Shown in pieces: positions 11,970 through 14,021 of a stretch of DNA of 14,021 nucleotides. The first letter of the stretch is position 1; every line of letters begins with the position of its first letter. The notes below the pieces were generated by a model, which worked only from the letters and a program-made list of their open reading frames with translations, ran no database searches and was not told the origin of the DNA. This DNA comes from JBDNJM01 sp041687755. GTDB taxonomy: Bacteria; Planctomycetota; UBA1135; GCA-002686595. The translations under genes and the position numbers were made by a program. The stretch spans positions 1 through 14,021 of the forward strand of contig JBDNJM010000062.1 in NCBI GenBank assembly GCA_041687755.1. The letters run 5' to 3'.

Positions 11970-13148
11970 ATGCCCGACCCCACCCCCGCCCCGCTCGCAC
12001 GCCTTGAGGCCCAGACCCGGCTGCTGCTCGGGCCCGGCCCCTCGGTGATGGAGCCCTCGGTCCTCTCCGCCCTGGCGCTCCCGACGATCGGGCACCTCGA
12101 CCCGGCCTTCCTGAGCGTCATGGACGAGGTCCGGGCCATGTTGAGCTGCCTGATCGGCGCCACGGACGGCATGGTCACCCCCATCTCGGGCACCGGCTCA
12201 GCCGGCATGGAGGCCGCCGTGGTCAATCTGATCGAGCCCGGCGACCGAGCGGTGATCGGCGTCGCGGGCGTCTTCGGCGGGCGCATGGCCGAGGTCGCAC
12301 GCCGCGCGGGCGCCGAGGTCGTCACGGTCGAGGTCGAGTTCGGACAACGCCTCGAGGTCGAGGCCCTGCGGGCCGCCGTTGCCGGGAAGCCGACCAAGCT
12401 GATCGGGCTCGTCCACGCGGAGACCTCCACCGGCATGCTCCAGCCGCTGGAGGGCCTCAGCGACCTCGCGGCGGAGACCGACTCGTTGCTGCTCGTGGAC
12501 GCCGTGACCTCGCTGGCCGGTCACCCGATCGACGTGGGCGCCAGCGGCATCGACGCGCTCTACTCGGGCACCCAAAAGTGCCTCTCCTGCCCGCCCGGCC
12601 TCGCGCCCCTGTACCTGTCCGAGCGCGCCCTGGCCGTGCTGCGCGGACGCAAGTTCCCCGTCCAAAGCTGGTACCTCGACCTGGGCTTGATCGAGAGCTA
12701 CTGGGGAGCCGAGCGCGCCTACCACCACACCGCGCCGATCAACATGCTGTACGCCCTGCACGAGGCGCTGCGTCTGGTGCACGCCGAAGGCCTGGAGGCG
12801 CGCTACGAGCGCCACGCCCGCACCGCGCGAGCCGCGGTCGCCGGACTCAGCGAGCTCGGGCTGATGCCTAAGGTCCCGGCCGAGCGCCGGCTCAACCCGC
12901 TGACCTCGGTCGCGATCCCGGAGGGCGTCGACGACGCCGCGGTGCGCGGGCGCCTACTGCACGAGTGGGGCATCGAGATCGGCGGCGGACTCGGCCCCTG
13001 GAAGGGCGCCGCCTGGCGCATCGGCCTGATGGGCGCCGGCTCGCGGCGCGCCAACGTCGAGTCCCTGACCGCGGCCCTGGCCAACGCGCTCGGGCGCCAG
13101 GACCGCGCGGGCGCAGCGCTCTCCGCGATCGAGGCCGCGTACGCGTGA
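11970..13148 (+). CDS. Class V aminotransferase, alanine/serine-glyoxylate type
   Basis: A 392-aa PLP enzyme of the AGXT/SPT group (alanine-glyoxylate, serine-glyoxylate or serine-pyruvate aminotransferase). It moves an amino group from alanine or serine to glyoxylate or pyruvate, linking glycine, serine and glyoxylate metabolism. Seen: LLLGPGPSVMEPSVLSAL at the start (18-35), phosphate-binding SGTGSAGMEA (73-82), PLP-ring Asp177 in LLVDAVTS, and Schiff-base Lys203 in SGTQKCLSCPPG. A C-terminal substrate-binding WRIGLMG completes the fold. Length matches the family. The ATG at 11970 begins right before the first conserved block. It is divergent from the chaperedoxin operon and stands alone. 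Which amino donor it prefers cannot be determined; a 2-aminoethylphosphonate aminotransferase role is less likely without phosphonate genes nearby. Confidence 0.93.
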   Translation: MPDPTPAPLARLEAQTRLLLGPGPSVMEPSVLSALALPTIGHLDPAFLSVMDEVRAMLSCLIGATDGMVTPISGTGSAGMEAAVVNLIEPGDRAVIGVAGVFGGRMAEVARRAGAEVVTVEVEFGQRLEVEALRAAVAGKPTKLIGLVHAETSTGMLQPLEGLSDLAAETDSLLLVDAVTSLAGHPIDVGASGIDALYSGTQKCLSCPPGLAPLYLSERALAVLRGRKFPVQSWYLDLGLIESYWGAERAYHHTAPINMLYALHEALRLVHAEGLEARYERHARTARAAVAGLSELGLMPKVPAERRLNPLTSVAIPEGVDDAAVRGRLLHEWGIEIGGGLGPWKGAAWRIGLMGAGSRRANVESLTAALANALGRQDRAGAALSAIEAAYA

Positions 13149-13170
13149 CGCGCTGCCCGGGGACAGCTCC

Positions 13171-13191
13171 GGATCAGGCCGCGGCTGGCGG
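13171..13191. repeat. 21-bp direct repeat, left copy
   Basis: The repeat starts GGATCAGGCC and ends CTGGCGG. It matches 13995-14015 at 19 of 21 positions in the same orientation. It lies between the convergent aminotransferase and beta-repeat genes. Confidence 0.7.
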
Positions 13192-13200
13192 TAACGCGGC
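13178..13200. terminator. Small stem-loop between convergent genes
   Basis: GCCGCG (13178-13183) and CGCGGC (13195-13200) form a perfect 6-bp stem with an 11-nt loop, 30 bp after the aminotransferase stop and 17 bp after the end of the convergent gene. No T-run follows, so it is a weak bidirectional terminator candidate. It overlaps the 21-bp direct repeat. Confidence 0.4.
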
Positions 13201-13217
13201 GCGGGCGAGCGCGGGGC

Positions 13218-13904
13218 TCACCGCTCGAACACCTTGCGCCCTTCGCTATCCCGCAAGCGCAGGCCGGGATCGTCCAGCGTGGACAACCCGAGCGACACGC
13301 GCGACTTGCCGTCCTCGCCGTAGATCTCGAGGCCCGGCCGGCCATCGGGCAGCAGCCGCAGCTCAAGCCGTCGTCCTGTCGCGGATTCGCGCAGGCGCAG
13401 GCGCGTCGAGCCGTCGGCCATCAGGCCCGCTTCGATCAGCGGTTGCCCATCGGAATTCGCCAGCTGCAGCATCGGCGCGCCGTCGGGACCGACGCCCAGC
13501 ATCGCGCGCGCGACGCCGCTCGGGTCGCTGAGCAACATGCGCGACTGGCCCTCGGCCGCGACCAAGAACTCCGAGCGCGCCGTTCCCTTCGCGTCGTAGA
13601 GCCCGAGCCCGCAGGCGCCGTCGGGCAAGACGCCCAGCCAGACCCGCTTCTTCCCGCGCTCGTCGCGCAGCACGAACTCCTGGTTGCGCGGAACATCCAG
13701 CTCGGGCGCTGGTGCCGCTTCGGGCACCGGAGCGGGCGCCGGCTCGGGCTCCTGCAGCGCGCTGAAGCCTGCTCCGACCAGGAGCACGGCGCCGGCCAAC
13801 AGCCCCGAGCCGCCGAGGCGGCGGGCCTGGCCGAGCTGACGTTCGAGTTGCGCCACGCGGGCATCGAGACGGGCGAGGCGGACAGAGTCTTCGTTGGAGG
13901 ACAT
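13218..13904 (-). CDS. Membrane-anchored protein with tandem beta-strand repeats
   Basis: A 228-aa protein of unknown function. A charged, coiled-coil-like N-terminus (5-30, ARLDARVAQLERQL) precedes one membrane helix (about 32-50). A Pro/Ala/Glu linker (51-70) follows, then about 6-7 imperfect repeats of 22-24 residues to the end. Each repeat has a turn D-x-x-G-x-x-R followed by hydrophobic strands, e.g. RDERGKKRVWLGV (80-92), YDAKGTARSEFL (103-114), SDPSGVARAMLGV (126-138), GEDGKSRVSLGL (196-207) and RDSEGRKVF (218-226). These would stack as a beta-solenoid or similar repeat fold on the outer face of the membrane. ATG 13904 is chosen because codons further upstream read through a C11 tract; no Shine-Dalgarno was seen. 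It sits between two 21-bp direct repeats and is convergent with the aminotransferase. Confidence 0.78.
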   Translation of the reverse strand: MSSNEDSVRLARLDARVAQLERQLGQARRLGGSGLLAGAVLLVGAGFSALQEPEPAPAPVPEAAPAPELDVPRNQEFVLRDERGKKRVWLGVLPDGACGLGLYDAKGTARSEFLVAAEGQSRMLLSDPSGVARAMLGVGPDGAPMLQLANSDGQPLIEAGLMADGSTRLRLRESATGRRLELRLLPDGRPGLEIYGEDGKSRVSLGLSTLDDPGLRLRDSEGRKVFER

Positions 13905-13929
13905 GGTCGAGGCGGTCAGGGCGGCGTGA

Positions 13930-13940
13930 GGGGGGGGGGG
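13930..13940. repeat. G11 homopolymer upstream of beta-repeat gene
   Basis: Eleven G (C11 on the gene strand) lie 26-36 nt ahead of the ATG at 13904. Length change by slippage would alter the leader or promoter spacing, not the frame. Confidence 0.88.
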
Positions 13941-13994
13941 AGAACGGCGCGCGTTCCGTCCCCGGATCATGACGCACCCCAAGTGCCCGCGCGA

Positions 13995-14015
13995 GGATCA
14001 GGCCCCGTCTGGCGG
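13995..14015. repeat. 21-bp direct repeat, right copy
   Basis: The repeat starts GGATCAGGCC and ends CTGGCGG. It differs from the left copy at two positions and is in the same orientation, about 820 bp away. It is followed by GGGG completing a CCCC/GGGG hairpin. It lies upstream of the beta-repeat gene at the window edge. Confidence 0.7.
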
Positions 14016-14021
14016 GGGGGA

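Overview
The window is high-GC bacterial DNA with dense coding, mostly on the minus strand. No rRNA, tRNA or CRISPR array was seen. Three features suggest a Gram-negative with large accessory regions, perhaps a planctomycete-like or deltaproteobacterial-type lineage: a PilV/PilW/PilX-like minor pilin operon, a penicillin-acylase-family hydrolase, and Pro/Ala-linked membrane-anchored coiled-coil proteins. This taxonomic guess is weak and rests on gene style only.

Region 1 (1-458) is the right end of an IS3-family element: the last 54 codons of an OrfB integrase, a GC-rich hairpin, and two tandem terminal-repeat-like motifs. It abuts a 65-bp structured repeat. Region 2 (455-4149) holds a polysaccharide deacetylase-like gene and a two-gene minus-strand unit. 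That unit is a soluble coiled-coil protein followed by a small PAS protein resembling photoactive yellow protein but lacking the chromophore cysteine. A plus-strand gene for a membrane-anchored coiled-coil protein diverges from it. These three genes are the best candidate here for an undescribed module.

Region 3 (4150-4662) is a 0.5-kb gap that is not empty. It holds a strong terminator hairpin, a 10-codon ORF with a near-perfect extended Shine-Dalgarno, a long-range inverted repeat overlapping that ORF, and the terminator of the pilin operon. Region 4 (4663-7620) is a three-gene minor pilin operon read on the minus strand (PilV/GspI-like, PilW/GspJ-like, then a 595-aa PilX-like protein). The genes are joined by 4-nt ATGA overlaps, and the leader has two hairpins, one of which buries the Shine-Dalgarno.

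Region 5 (7621-11817) begins with about 350 bases without a gene and the second 65-bp repeat. It continues with a tightly overlapping minus-strand operon: thioredoxin-TPR (CnoX/YbbN-like), DinB-like protein, penicillin-acylase-family hydrolase. Region 6 (11818-14021) has a divergent class V aminotransferase (alanine/serine-glyoxylate type) and a convergent membrane-anchored beta-repeat protein lying between two 21-bp direct repeats.

The genes look like separate housekeeping or accessory units rather than one pathway. The recurring themes are translational overlap, stem-loops at gene ends, homopolymeric G/C tracts just upstream of starts, and coiled-coil or membrane-tethered proteins of unknown role.
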